Source: Austropuccinia psidii (lineage: Eukaryota; Basidiomycota; Pucciniomycetes; Pucciniales; Sphaerophragmiaceae). From it: a stretch of 64,000 nt of DNA. Within the stretch, counting starts at the first letter, position 1; each line of letters opens with the position of its first letter. Below, piece by piece: positions 11,849 to 23,825 of this stretch. The stretch is taken from contig JALGQZ010000011.1 in assembly GCA_023105745.1 (NCBI GenBank), positions 49,338,698-49,402,697 of the forward strand, in the 5' to 3' direction. Position numbers and translations under genes: made by a program. Under the pieces are notes generated by a model. It was not told where the DNA came from and did not search any database. It saw nothing but the letters and a program-made list of their open reading frames with translations.

Positions 11849-13490
11849 CCTTGTCCTCAGATGCTGTAAATACTTTAACAGAAATTAAAAAAAGTATTTT
11901 ACCTCTAAAAGAAATTAAAAATAGTTTACTATCATTATAAGAAATGAATAATAATTTATCTTCTTTAACAAAAAGTGTTGTACAGAACAAAAATGAAATC
12001 GACAACAATAAGTTTATAGTTGAAAATAATAAACCAAAGGTTTCAATTGACAATACTCAAAATTTAATACAAGGCCAACAATAATTGTATAAATACATAA
12101 AAGATATCAAAGATAAAACTTTGACAATCAATTATGATGTGAGTATTGATAATCTTGCATAAAAATTGAACAAATTAAGTATTTCTGTAGAACAATTTGA
12201 AGAAAAAACTTCATAAAACCAAAAATTACTTTTAGACCATGTGGAAAAAAGTGATGAAGAAAGAATGCATCTGAAAGATGATATTCAAAATGAAATAAGG
12301 CTTATTACAGAAAAAATGGATAAAATTAATGAGGCTAACTTAAATATGCCAAATTTCTCAACCCCATTTTCTCATATAAGAAGCGCTGTTATACCAAAAG
12401 AGGAAATCAAAATCCATCCATAACAGACTTTAGTCACCAATACAATAACAAACTCTTAATGAAAGAAGAACGTCCAATAAAAGAATGGCCAAAATTCACA
12501 GGAGAAGGTGAATATGACCATATGTCATTCATTGAAACAATTGACATGTTACAAGAGTATTACACCATACCAGATGAATTGATCACTGCCAGATTACACT
12601 CACTGTTTGAGAACTCTGCAAAAAGATGGTATTATGGCATAAGACAGACAAATGGAAGAAAGGTGTGGTCTTGGTGGAAACAAGAAATAATCACCAAGTG
12701 GCTAATGATTCCTGGAGGTACAAGATAGAAAATGGATTTGAAAACTGCTTCTTTGACCCAGACAAAGATAAACCTTTTACTTGGTTCTTAAAACAAGCTG
12801 AAATATTGAATGCACTTTAACCAGAAATGTCACAAAAAATGGTACACATGAAAATACTTAAGCAATGTGCAGGAGAATTGGAGAATTTCCTGAGAAGAAG
12901 GTGTATAGAGCCATGCTCCACAGAAGAGTATATCAATGCACTAGAAGACATAGTTACAAGGACAAAAAGTGGAAGAAATTGGACATTAAAAGTCCAAATA
13001 ATCCATTTATCAAAAAGTTTAAATCAAGAGAAGCTTTCAAGCCCAATACATCCAACATTAATTAGCAAAGAAAATGCCACAAATGTGGAGTTATTGGACA
13101 CTTAGCCAATAATTGCCTTAAAAAAGCAAAAATCAATGAAATTGTGGAAACAGAGGACCACAATGGAAAAGAAGAGGAATCTGATTCTGAAAAGGACACT
13201 GAAGAATCAGAAATTTCTGAAAGTGACTAAATTAATATAATTAATGCACAAATTATTAATATTGATTTAATATATGAAGTATTGGATGTCAATTCAAACC
13301 CATCACAAGTTGGAACATCTGATACAAACCTCACAAACATACAAGATGCCAAATTGTATAGAACCAGACCAGCAAAAGGGATGGGATTTACAGCTGGCAA
13401 ATCAAGTATAAGTATTTTCATGGTGGGAAACCAAGACGCAAAAGTGAGCTTAGAAACAGGAGCATATTGTACCTGTGTTTGTAAGGGTTT

Positions 13491-15329
13491 TGTGAGCCTT
13501 AGAGGTAATTTCATATACCCAAAAGACCACAAATATAAAAAATAACATATTAATATAAATAAAATAAATTTATTTATATTATTAAAATAAAAATCAAAAT
13601 ATAAATATAAAATTATATTAAAAATAAAAAATTAATTACAATTTAAAAATAAAAAATACATTAAATTTTGTAAGTATAAAATTACTTTTATACTTGAAAA
13701 AATTAAGTAAAAATAAAATTTTAACAAAATTGTGAAAAAATAAATAAATTTGGAAAAAATTTATATAAAAATTATCATAACTTTTTATCCAATAAATAAA
13801 CACATAAAATTTATTTCACCATTGGATTCCTCATAAAAAATCAGGTGGGGTCACCTCTGAGTGAAATTCTTGTAACTCAACTCTAAATAAGCTTAAATTA
13901 AGTTTTTAGTATTTTCAATACAAAAGTTGAAAATCCTCAAAACCTTAATTTAATTCACACCACATGTGGTGTTAACCATCAATTTTTGTGTTAAAATTGA
14001 GGTGTTGTGTTTAGTTTAGAAGTTATGAGGAATTGAAGTATTTTCAATTGAATTCAATTGAAATGTCAAAATGTGCGCGTGTATTACATAAGTGAACTTT
14101 GATTTACATATGAGGTGTCAATTATTACTGTATTGTACTGTACAATTGAATTGAATTACATATGTAAATTATAAGTATAATACATGATGAGGAATTAAAG
14201 GAAAAATAAATTGGAAAGATTAAATTTGGGGGGGAAAAGGAACTCCAGCTCTAAGGGGGAGCTAGACCCCCAAAATCCTTGCTGACAGGCGTGGGATGTC
14301 AAAATTCACGCAAAAGTTCATCACTTTTGGCCTGGAATTGAGTTACAGGGTCTGTGGACTCAATTGATGATGAGGTTTTGATACCAACTGGGGTAGTTTT
14401 AGCTGTTGCCAAGAGGGTAAAACTACCCTTAAGATAAAACAATCATAATAAAAACAGTTTTAACTGGTTTCTACGCCTCTGACACACATTCTGACGTGTT
14501 TTGAAGGCTCTAGGCCTGGTATTGCTATAGTAATGGCTGATTTAAGGGTCTAAAATGGCTAAAAATGGCTAAAAATGGCCTAAACCAGCCCTTTTTGGTC
14601 TAAACCAGGGTTCAATGATGCCATAATTGGCTTTTCTGTTTTCAGACTGTTTTTCACGACTGACAAGAGTAAAATTTACTTTTGGAGCAAGAGAATTGGT
14701 GGCTATAAAAGAATGTCTTCTTTGCCCCACTTTTCTCTTCATGTTAGAATCTTTTCCTTTTATTAATTAGTTTAAACACTGTTAAACCAATCAATCAAAG
14801 ATTCCAACCAACATTTTTAAATCATTTTAATCCTTTTAACCACGTGAAAAAATCATTATAATCATTGTTTGTAACTCTTATAATCATTTTTACCCCTGAA
14901 CCACCCCAAAAGTGAATTAAAGCATCTTTCATCACTGTAAACTTTGTCACTTTGTTTCCAAATTCACTCTGGTCACTTTTGGGCGTGTTTTCTCTTTAAG
15001 ATTCTTTTTAAAGACTTTTTTCTTTAATTAATTGCTTGCAGTTCTTTGCTCAATTAATTCCAATTGAAATTGCTCTTGAAGAAATTTCTTTTGTAGCCTT
15101 AAAATATCTCTTGTAGAGTATTTTTGGGATAAATTTTTATTGTTGGTAAAACAATAAATTTTTATAATATTATTGTTTTATACTAATAAAGTTCTAAACA
15201 TTAAAATTGGCGTGTTTTCTCTTAAAAATAATATTTCTTACTATTTTTAATTGAATTTTACCTTATACAAATTTTGAGGACAGGAAAAGTACTTGATTTT
15301 TAATCAAAGTTTCATATCCACACCTTACA
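13491..15329 (+). mobile_element. Solo LTR S4 (gamma family) in the E1 protease gene
   Basis: Starts TGTGAGCCTTAGAGGTAATT and ends CACACCTTACA, 1,839 bp. It is flanked by the 5-bp duplication GGTTT (13486-13490 and 15330-15334). It matches the LTRs of E2. It splits the E1 protease after the peptide GAYCTCVCKG. Confidence 0.95.
14704..14711 (+). promoter_or_regulatory. TATA box in gamma-family LTR S4
   Basis: TATAAAAG in a GC-richer stretch (GGTGGCTATAAAAGAATG). The same motif occurs, reversed, in both E2 LTRs (near 22620 and 30843-30850), so it is probably the family's core promoter. Confidence 0.6.
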
Positions 15330-18300
15330 GGTTTTTTGGAAACAATTGTACCAGATTGGGACAGAAAACCTATACCAATACAAGAAGTCAAATTTAGTAG
15401 TGCAAGTGAAAGCATGAAGCCCCTTGGAATAATTGACTTAACACTCATTCTCCCTAATCCTTCACAATGTATCAGATTGAAAGTAGAATTTGTAGTAATG
15501 GACAACTGCACTAGTAACCATTTTATACTTGGAAATGACTACTTGTCAATTTATGGCATGAATATTTCTAACCAAAAAGATAGTTATTTTACTAATGGGG
15601 ACAAGCAAAGACAAAAATTTGGCTTTCTTAATTAAAAAGACAAATTACAGTTGTCAAGAATGAAGAAAAAAGCCCAGAAATGGATTTTACATAACTGAAC
15701 AGCTAAAAGAGGCAGAATTCAATCATGAATTGACAGTAAAAAAGAAAGAAAACTTGATTGACCTCTTATTTAAATAGAAAATGCCTTTGAAACTGACAAG
15801 GAACCACTAGCCGCCATAATTGGACATGAGGTAGACATAATCCTTAATGTAGAAAAACCTTATCCACCTCTATTAAGAAGACCAGCTTATCCAGCCAGCC
15901 CAAGAGCTAGAGAAGCTTTAGAGGTACACATTAAAGAACTAATGGACCTTGGAGCATTAAGGAAAGTGGGAAATAATGAACAGGTAGAGGTAACTACCCC
16001 AGTAATTATAACCTGGCATAAGAAAAAATCAAGGATGGTAGGGGACCTTAGAGCTCTAAACACCTATAATATCCCTTACATATACTCAATACCCAGAATC
16101 CATGAGACATTAACCCAATCATCTCAGGCTAAGCGCATCACAGCCATGGATGCTCCCAAAGGTTTTCATCAAAATTTCTTAACAGAAGATGCTGAGAAAC
16201 TACTAAGGATAATAGTCCAATGTGGAATCTTTGGATATCTCAGAATGCCATTTGGTATAAAAAATGCACCATCCCATTACCAAAGGATTATTAATACCCT
16301 ATTTCCTGAAGAATTATCAGAAGGATGGCTGATTATTTATATTGATGATATCATAATTTGCTCAAAGACTTGGGACAGTCACTTATCAATACTAGAAAGA
16401 GTCTTGCAAAGAATAGTCCAAGTAAGCATGAAAATCTCTCTGAAAAAGTGTCACTTTGCATACAGTGAACTGAAAGCACTAGGACATGTTGTATCTGGAC
16501 TAATTTTGGGCATACACAAGGGAAAAGTAGCAGCAGTATTATTGAAACCAATTCCCCAAACTAAGAAAGAAATGCAATTATTTCTAGGATTTGCTGGTTA
16601 TTACAGACAACATATAACAGATTTTGCAAGAATTTCTAAGTCATTGTATAAGCTCTGTGACCAAGAGACAGTCTATGAAATGCCTGAAGAAAGAGTCAAG
16701 GCATATGAAGAATTGAAAAATTGCTTAGCAAATTCCCCATTTCTTCTAATGCCAGATTAGAAGCTACACTTCAAGCTATACGTTAATTCTTGTGGAGAAG
16801 AACTATGTGCTGCACTACACCAGACACAAATCATCAGTGACAAACCTGTTGAAGGACCAATTTTTTTCATTTCAAGACAAATAAAGCCAACAGAAGCAAG
16901 GTATGGAGCAAGCCAAATGGAATGCCTCTGTTTAGTGTGTGCTTTAAAAAAATTACACTACTATTTAGATGGGACAGTGTGTGATGTAATTACAGATTGC
17001 AATGCTGTCAAATTCTTACTAAATATGAAATCCGCAAATAGACATATGTTAAGATGGAAAATTGCCATCCAAAAATATAGAGGAAGTATGACTATAGTTC
17101 ATAAATCTGGTAATATTCATAAAACTGCAGATGGTCTTAGCAGATGGGCTCCAGCAAATACACCTGAAAATCCAGTATGGGTACCACAGGAAGAGCACCA
17201 TATAGAAGGCATATGCATAACAGATATAGGCACAGAATTCTTTAACCAAGCTAAAGAAAGCTATAAATGGATAAAAACTGCCATATCCTATTCCAACTTC
17301 TAATGAAAGACTGTAAAGACCCCTCACTTTCATCCAAACTAGATGAAACATGGAAAAAAGCATATGATTAAGGAAAATTCCACCTCCTTGATGGAATTCT
17401 TTACCATAGAACTAAACACACATGTGTTATGGCTTTAACAGATATACCTCTAATAAACACTATACTACATGAATTTCATGATAGCATTGCAGCTGGACAT
17501 CTCTCAGAAGACAGAACACTAGAGAGGGTAAAAACCTGCTCTTGGTGGCCAAATTGGAAGAAAGATGTTGCAGAATACTGCCAAACCTGTGACAGATACC
17601 AAAAAGCAAACAGAGCCACAGCTAAGAAATTTGGAATGATGATCCAAATCCAAGAGCTAAAATCCCCTTAGGAAATAGTTCATATGGATTGAGTAACAGC
17701 ATGACCTCCAGGAGGAGACACAAGTTACAATGCTTTCCTAGTATTAGTTGACAGATACAGAAAAACCCCAATGTTTTCACCATGTCACAATGATGATACA
17801 GCTATGGACACAGCCATAATGACATGGAATAAATTTATTAGCCACACAGGCTTATTCCAAAACATCATAACTAATAGAGACCCAAAATTCACTTCAGAAT
17901 TATGGAAAAACCTCCATAATGTTTTTGGAAGAAAACTATTATTCTCAACAGCTTACCACCCCCAACCTAATGGTCTAGCAAAAATAATGATACAGAAATT
18001 AGAAGACATGATCAGAAGATTCTGTGCTTATGGCCTAGAACTCAAGGATTCTGATGGTTTTATCCATGATTGGTGTACATTAATACCAGCTCTTGAACTG
18101 GAATAGAAAACATCAATCCATTCTTCAACTGGCAAGACACCTGCAATGCTAGAAAAATGCTGGAATTTAAGACTCCCTTATGATACCCTCAAAAAGGACT
18201 TAGTAGATTAACACCCAACAGAAAGTAGCTTCATGTTAATGCTTGACAAAGCAAGACACCATGCAAACAGATGTATGCAAGATTCTTTCAAGTATCCAAA

Positions 18301-18888
18301 AAAAAAGATGGGATAAAAGTCATAAACCACCTGACTTCAAAATAGGAGACTTGGTCCTAGTGTCAACTCTAAATTTCAATAATATAAAAGGCCCAAAAAA
18401 ATTTAAAGATTCCTTTTCAGGAAAATTTATGATAAAAGCCCTACATGGACCTAATGTTGTGCAATTAGAGCTCACAGGTGGGCTCATTAACAAACACCCA
18501 GCTTTCCCTGTAAGTCTGATAAAACCTTACAGCTCAAGTTACAAGGAATTATTTCCACTAAGAAATAAAACCCCACTTGAAATACCCCCTGTAGAGGATG
18601 GAGAAGAAAAGAAAATTGTAAAAGTCCTTAAAGAAAGAAGGACAACAAACAACAAAGAAAGGGAATACCTTTTAAGGTATAGAAATCCAACTCAAGAAGA
18701 TGAATAGCTACTTGCAAAGGATATAAAAACTGCTGATAAACTATTAAGAAGGTTCAGACATGAAAGAAAGCCTAAAGAATAGAAAGATCAAGCATTATTG
18801 AGCTTCAAGACTAACAAAGTCTATTGAAGAGATAGGACAGTGTATGTTACCTTCATTAACTATATCCTATTGTGGTACAATCTTTTTT

Positions 18889-18900
18889 TTTGGTAGGGAA
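18889..18900 (+). promoter_or_regulatory. E1 polypurine tract
   Basis: Short purine run GGTAGGGAA preceded by a T run, directly before the 3' LTR start TGTGAGCC at 18901. This is the expected position of the plus-strand primer. Confidence 0.55.
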
Positions 18901-19115
18901 TGTGAGCCTTTGAGATATGACCACATATGCAAAAAGGTCACAACAAATTTCTGTAATAATTATTCTTATAACAATTATCTCAAAGACTAGTAAAAATACC
19001 ATAAATAAGTACAAAATCTGAATTGACTCAGAATCTAATGAGTAAACTTGTGAAATAAATTACACCATTAGATTCCCCATGGTAAAATAAACATATGTCA
19101 TTTTTATGGAATACC
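18901..19115 (+). repeat. E1 3' LTR, part 1
   Basis: Starts TGTGAGCCTTTGAGATATG. It is interrupted after ATACC (19111-19115) by solo LTR S1 and resumes at 21034. Confidence 0.92.
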
Positions 19116-21028
19116 TGGGAGCCTTGAGGTATATTTTACATACCCAAATAGGTCACAATTATCTTAAAAATATATTCAGAATTACGCATAACTCATAACT
19201 CATGCATATATCCAAAATTCATCATTTTGATTTCAGAAAAAATGAATAATTTTTATTGAGTAAGTAAATCCATGGATTAAAGGCCAGATTTGGATTCTAC
19301 ACAAAAGTTCACTCAGGGTAGCTCCATATAGTGAATAAGATCAAATTAACTATTTGAGGTGGTAATATGGAAAATACTTTAATACCACATCATCAATACC
19401 ACATAAAAGATCGATGAAAATTTTTGTTTTTCTTAATTTCACGCCAAAATAATGGGAATGTGAGAAATCCCATGTTACTCATACACTAAGAATAGTGTTA
19501 TGCATGTTTTGGGCACTTTATATCATGGTATTCATACATGGACATTTGGTCCACCCATAGTGGATATCTCACTTTAAGCTTAAATTTCTATTTTGACATG
19601 AAAAATAAGCAAGGGGGACAAAAGACATCAAAGAGATCAAGGGTACCCAACTTCTGAGGCCTCAGAGGCATGGGCAGCTTCAGAGCTTGGATCCATGGCC
19701 GATCTTGGCCCAATTATTAATCTATTACACTTTGGAAACTTGGTTACCATGTTACAACTACAGTAAATCATAAGAAAATAGCAAATAACCTGCTATTTTG
19801 ACATGCCAAGGAGGTAAAGAGCTACTTAGACTCCTGTAACAGTGTCAATTCTTAATGAAATTCCATGGATAGACTCTAAAATAGTAATTAAAACTCTTTT
19901 TGGACTTGTATCCATTGATTTACCTCATAGCAACCAGTTAAACACTGATATTTGCAATTCTACGTGGAAATGAGGTAAAAATTTCAAAAATTCATTAAAA
20001 ATTCAATTCCTATCAAATTTATCTGAACCTTTCATCACCAATGGAGAACTGTATTATCTATGGTAAAACCAAAAATAATTATAGTTTTACTAGTAAAGTT
20101 AAAAGTTTTACTTACAGTCCATTTTTGACCATTCTATGTGAAACACTGAATCTTCAAAAATTCACAGTAACTACAACCTGTGATTAAAGTGCCAATAACA
20201 TTGATAACTTTGATAAATCAATGATTACTTTGAAACAAAAGAAGATTTACATATTTTACTTGTTTTGTTTCTAACCATATTGGGGTTGGTACCCACGTAA
20301 GAGCATCAATTAAGTAATTATGATAATCTTACGTGACAACAGATGATGCAATCAATAATCCAAAAGGGTTTATTGCTTTCTCACTCACTGGTTTTCAGTT
20401 TTCTCCATGGCACGCCTCTGTGAGCTTTTGTTAATTTGAAAGAGGCCTCATCTTGCTGTTTTTTCCCAAGAATCATCTTATTATCCATTTATATCATTGT
20501 TACCAACAAGTAAGCATTAGTTAAACTATTCTTAAGTGTTTTAATTCTTTCAGAATCAATCAGAAAGACGTGAAATCATAGAATCAAACTATATATTGCT
20601 GTAATCATGCTATAAATGATTTTTATCCCTTGAATCCACAGTTCTACGTCAAATTTCTCTACTGATATCTTTCAATAAGTTCTTTGCAGTGGCAGTGAGT
20701 CATTTATCTTTAATTCTTAATTTTTTTTTATAAAAACTGGTTTTCTTCAAGAATTATCTTTCTAATTATTCTTGCAAAAGATAATTATATATTCAAACAA
20801 ATTTATTATTTTAATAAAAGGAGTTTTAAAATCTTCTTCTAATTGATTCTTGTAGAAAATTACTGCTCACTGTTAAAATCACTAGTAGTCTTTAACACAT
20901 GAAAGAAATAATTCCTTAACTATTTAATTTTGGTTATAATAATATTTTATTATTATATTTCATAAAAACAGACATAGTAATGTTGATTAATATTAATATT
21001 ATCATCAGTTTCATAGTCAAATCTTACA
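19116..21028 (+). mobile_element. Solo LTR S1 (beta family) in the E1 3' LTR
   Basis: Starts TGGGAGCCTTGAGGTAT (first bases altered from TGTGAGCC) and ends CAAATCTTACA, 1,913 bp. It is flanked by the perfect duplication ATACC (19111-19115 and 21029-21033). It matches the LTR of element A in the opposite orientation. Confidence 0.95.
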
Positions 21029-21033
21029 ATACC

Positions 21034-21998
21034 TGAGGAGTCAAGAATCACTGAAGAATAAGTAATAATACCTTAAAAAAGGTATAACACCTTATTTAAT
21101 TCAGAAGCCAATGCAGCAGCATGTGAAATAAGCTGTACCATTGGAATCTCCAGAAAGAACTACACCGAAAACAATTATAAAGCTAATCTCTAAAGTCAAT
21201 ATTTAAGGAATTAAGCTGAATATATGCACTTTTTTGGTAAATGCATATATTCATGGTTTTTAGCTAATTTCTCTTGAAATATACAAAATAGAAATATAAA
21301 CCAAAATAAAGGCACAACCTAATTACTGTAAGAATACAGATATGAACTTCATTTTACAAGTTATAAAAAAGGTTAAAACTTGTAATGGATTATTCATTAA
21401 TATCAATGGAGCTGTTGACCACTTTGTTGTGAAAGTGGTCCAAACTTAGAGAATAGTAGACAGTCAGACTCTAATAGTTCATTCATGAAGAATTATGTAA
21501 CCTTTATTATAATATTAAAGGTATAAACCCTTGAAATCATGTTTTGAAGTTTAAAACATAAAATTTCGGCTGAAAAGATGAGTTACAAGAAAAATCATGA
21601 AAAGGAGAGTTTTTATTATGTAAGTAAATGATCTGGAAGGCTTAATAAGGACATTCCAAGCTATCAGAATCCACTATCAGAATAGCTGTAGGATGTATAA
21701 TTCAAAAGTGAGTAATGATTAAAGCTAAAGCTTAAATTTGATCATATATGATCACTCACTGTAATCTTATTTAAAGCTTAAAAGTCATTTAAGTAATAAA
21801 ACTGGTGACTAATATTAGCTTATTATTCATACTAAGAAAATCCACGAAGTTTAGGCTTCTTCCAAGCCTATGATGTCATCAAACTTAGAGTTCTAGTGAT
21901 GACTCTAAAAAATGGTGTAATAATGAGATAAGATGGTTTGATCACAACGTAATCATCATTAAAACTTAAATTATTGATCATTTCAAGTGGATACCATC
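21034..21998 (+). repeat. E1 3' LTR, part 2
   Basis: Continues the alpha LTR after S1, from TGAGGAGTCAAGAATC to GGATACCATC, and is interrupted there by S2 and E2. The last part is at 44324-45120. Confidence 0.9.
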
Positions 21999-22000
21999 TG

Positions 22001-23825
22001 TGTAAGGTGTGGATATGAAACTTTGATTAAAAATCAAGTACTTTTCCTGTCCTCAAAATTTGTATAAGGTAAAAATCAATTAAAAATAGTAAGAAATATT
22101 ATTTTTAAGAGAAAACACGCCAATTTTATTGTTTATAACTTTATTAGTATAAAACAATAATATTATAAAAATTTCTTGTTTTACCAACAATAAAAATTTA
22201 TCCAAAAAATACTCTACAAGAGATATTTTAAGGCTACAAAAGAAATTTCTTCAAGAGCAATTTCAATTGGAATTAATTGAGAAAAGAACTGCAAGCAATT
22301 AATTAAAGAGTAAAGTCTTTAAAAAGAATATTAAAGAGAAAACACGCCCAAAAGTGACCAGAGTGAATTTGGAAACAAAGTGACAAAGCTTACAGTGATG
22401 AAAGATGCTTTAATTCACTTTTGGGGTGGTTCAGGGGTAAAAATGCTTATAAGAGTTACAAACAATGATTATAATTATTTTACACGTGGTGAAAAGGTTC
22501 AAAATTATTTAAAAAGGGTGGTTGGAATCTTTTATTGATTGGTTTAACAGTGTTTAAACTAATTAATAAAAGGAAAAGATTCTAACATCAAGAGAAAAGT
22601 GGGGCAAAGAAGACATTCTTTTATAGCCACCAATTCTCTTACTCCAAAAGTAAAATATACTCTTGTCAGTCGTGAAAAACAGTCTGACAACAGAAAAGCC
22701 AATTATGGCATCAATGAACCCTGGTTCAGACCAAAAAGGGCTGGTTTAAGCCATTTTTAGCCATTTTAGACCCTTAAATCAGCCATTACTATAGCAAAAC
22801 CAGGCCTAGAGCCTTCAAAGCACGTCAGAATGTGTGTCAGAGGCGCAGAAAACAGTTAAAACTGCTTTTACTATGATTGTTTTATATTAAGGGTAGTTTT
22901 ACCCTCTTGGCAACAGCTAAAACTACCCCAGTTGGTATCAAAACCTCATCATCAATTGAGTTCACAGACCCTGTAACTCAATTCCAGGCCAAAAGTGATG
23001 AACTTTTGCGTGAATTTTGACATCCCACGCCTGTCAGCAAGGATTTTGGGGGTCTAGCTCCCCCTTAGAGCTGGATTCCTTTTCCCCCCCAAATTCAATC
23101 TTTCCAATTTATTTTTCCTTTAATTCCTCATCATGTATTATACTTATAATTTACATATGTAATTCAATTCAATTGTACAGTACAATACAGTAATAATTGA
23201 CACCTCATATGTAAATCAAAGTTCACTTATGTAATACATGCGCACATTTTGACATTTCAATTGAATTCAATTGAAAATACTTCAATTCCTCATAACTTCT
23301 AAACTAAACACAACACCTCAATTTTAACACAAAATTTGATGGTTAACACCACATGTGGTGCAAATTAAATTAAAGTTTTGAGGATTTTCAACTTTTGTAT
23401 TGAAAATACTAAAAACTTAATTTAAGCTTATTTAGAGTTGATTTACAAGAATTTCACTCAGAGGTGACCCCACCTGATTTTTTATGAGGAATCCAATGGT
23501 GAAATAATTTTTATGTGTTTATTTATTGGACAAAAAGTTATAATAATTTTTAATTAACTTTTTTCCAAATTTATTTATTGTTTCACAATTTTGTTAAAAT
23601 TTCATTTTTACTTAATTTTTTCAAGTATAAATGTAATTTTATACTTACAAAATTTAATGTATTTTTATTTTTAAATTGTAATTAATCTTTTAGTTTTAAT
23701 ATAATTTTATATTTACATTTTGATTTTTATTTTAATAATATAAATAAATTTATTTTATTTATATTATTATGTTATTTTTGTATTTGTGGTCTTTTGGGTA
23801 TATGAAATTACCTCTAAGGCTCACA
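22001..23825 (-). repeat. E2 3' LTR (left end)
   Basis: 1,825 bp, reverse orientation, ends AAGGCTCACA. It is very similar to the right LTR (30227-30965 plus 41051-42145, about 1,834 bp) and to S4. Confidence 0.94.

Larger units (their letters stand above)
11155..18782 (+). pseudogene. E1 gag-pol polyprotein (broken)
   Basis: Proposed start is ATG 11155 (MTIRRGSQYSIQSDG), which lies inside ORF1 intron 1. In order: gag N-terminal part (TGA at 11752), coiled-coil-like region (to about 12420), capsid-like block (12459-12820), a CCHC-type knuckle (about 13075-13115, CHKCGVIGHLANNC across a frame change), an acidic tail ending in TAA at 13228, protease (about 13282-13490; ETGAYC instead of DTGA), then solo LTR S4, protease end (15336-15635), reverse transcriptase with intact YIDD (15942-16500), RNase H (16560-17160), integrase zinc finger (HEFHD...CQTCDRYQ, 17465-17610), catalytic core with TNRDPKF where Asp is expected (17875) and a chromodomain-like C-terminus (YLLRYRNPTQEDE, 18665-18707). 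Many stops and frame changes make it nonfunctional. Confidence 0.88.

Noticed and set aside
15600..15660. Apparent -1 frame change between protease and RT shared by E1 and E2 (near AAAGACAAATTACAG)
   Set aside because: No slippery heptamer in register, and E4 reads through this point without a shift. Independent indels in an A-rich stretch are more likely.
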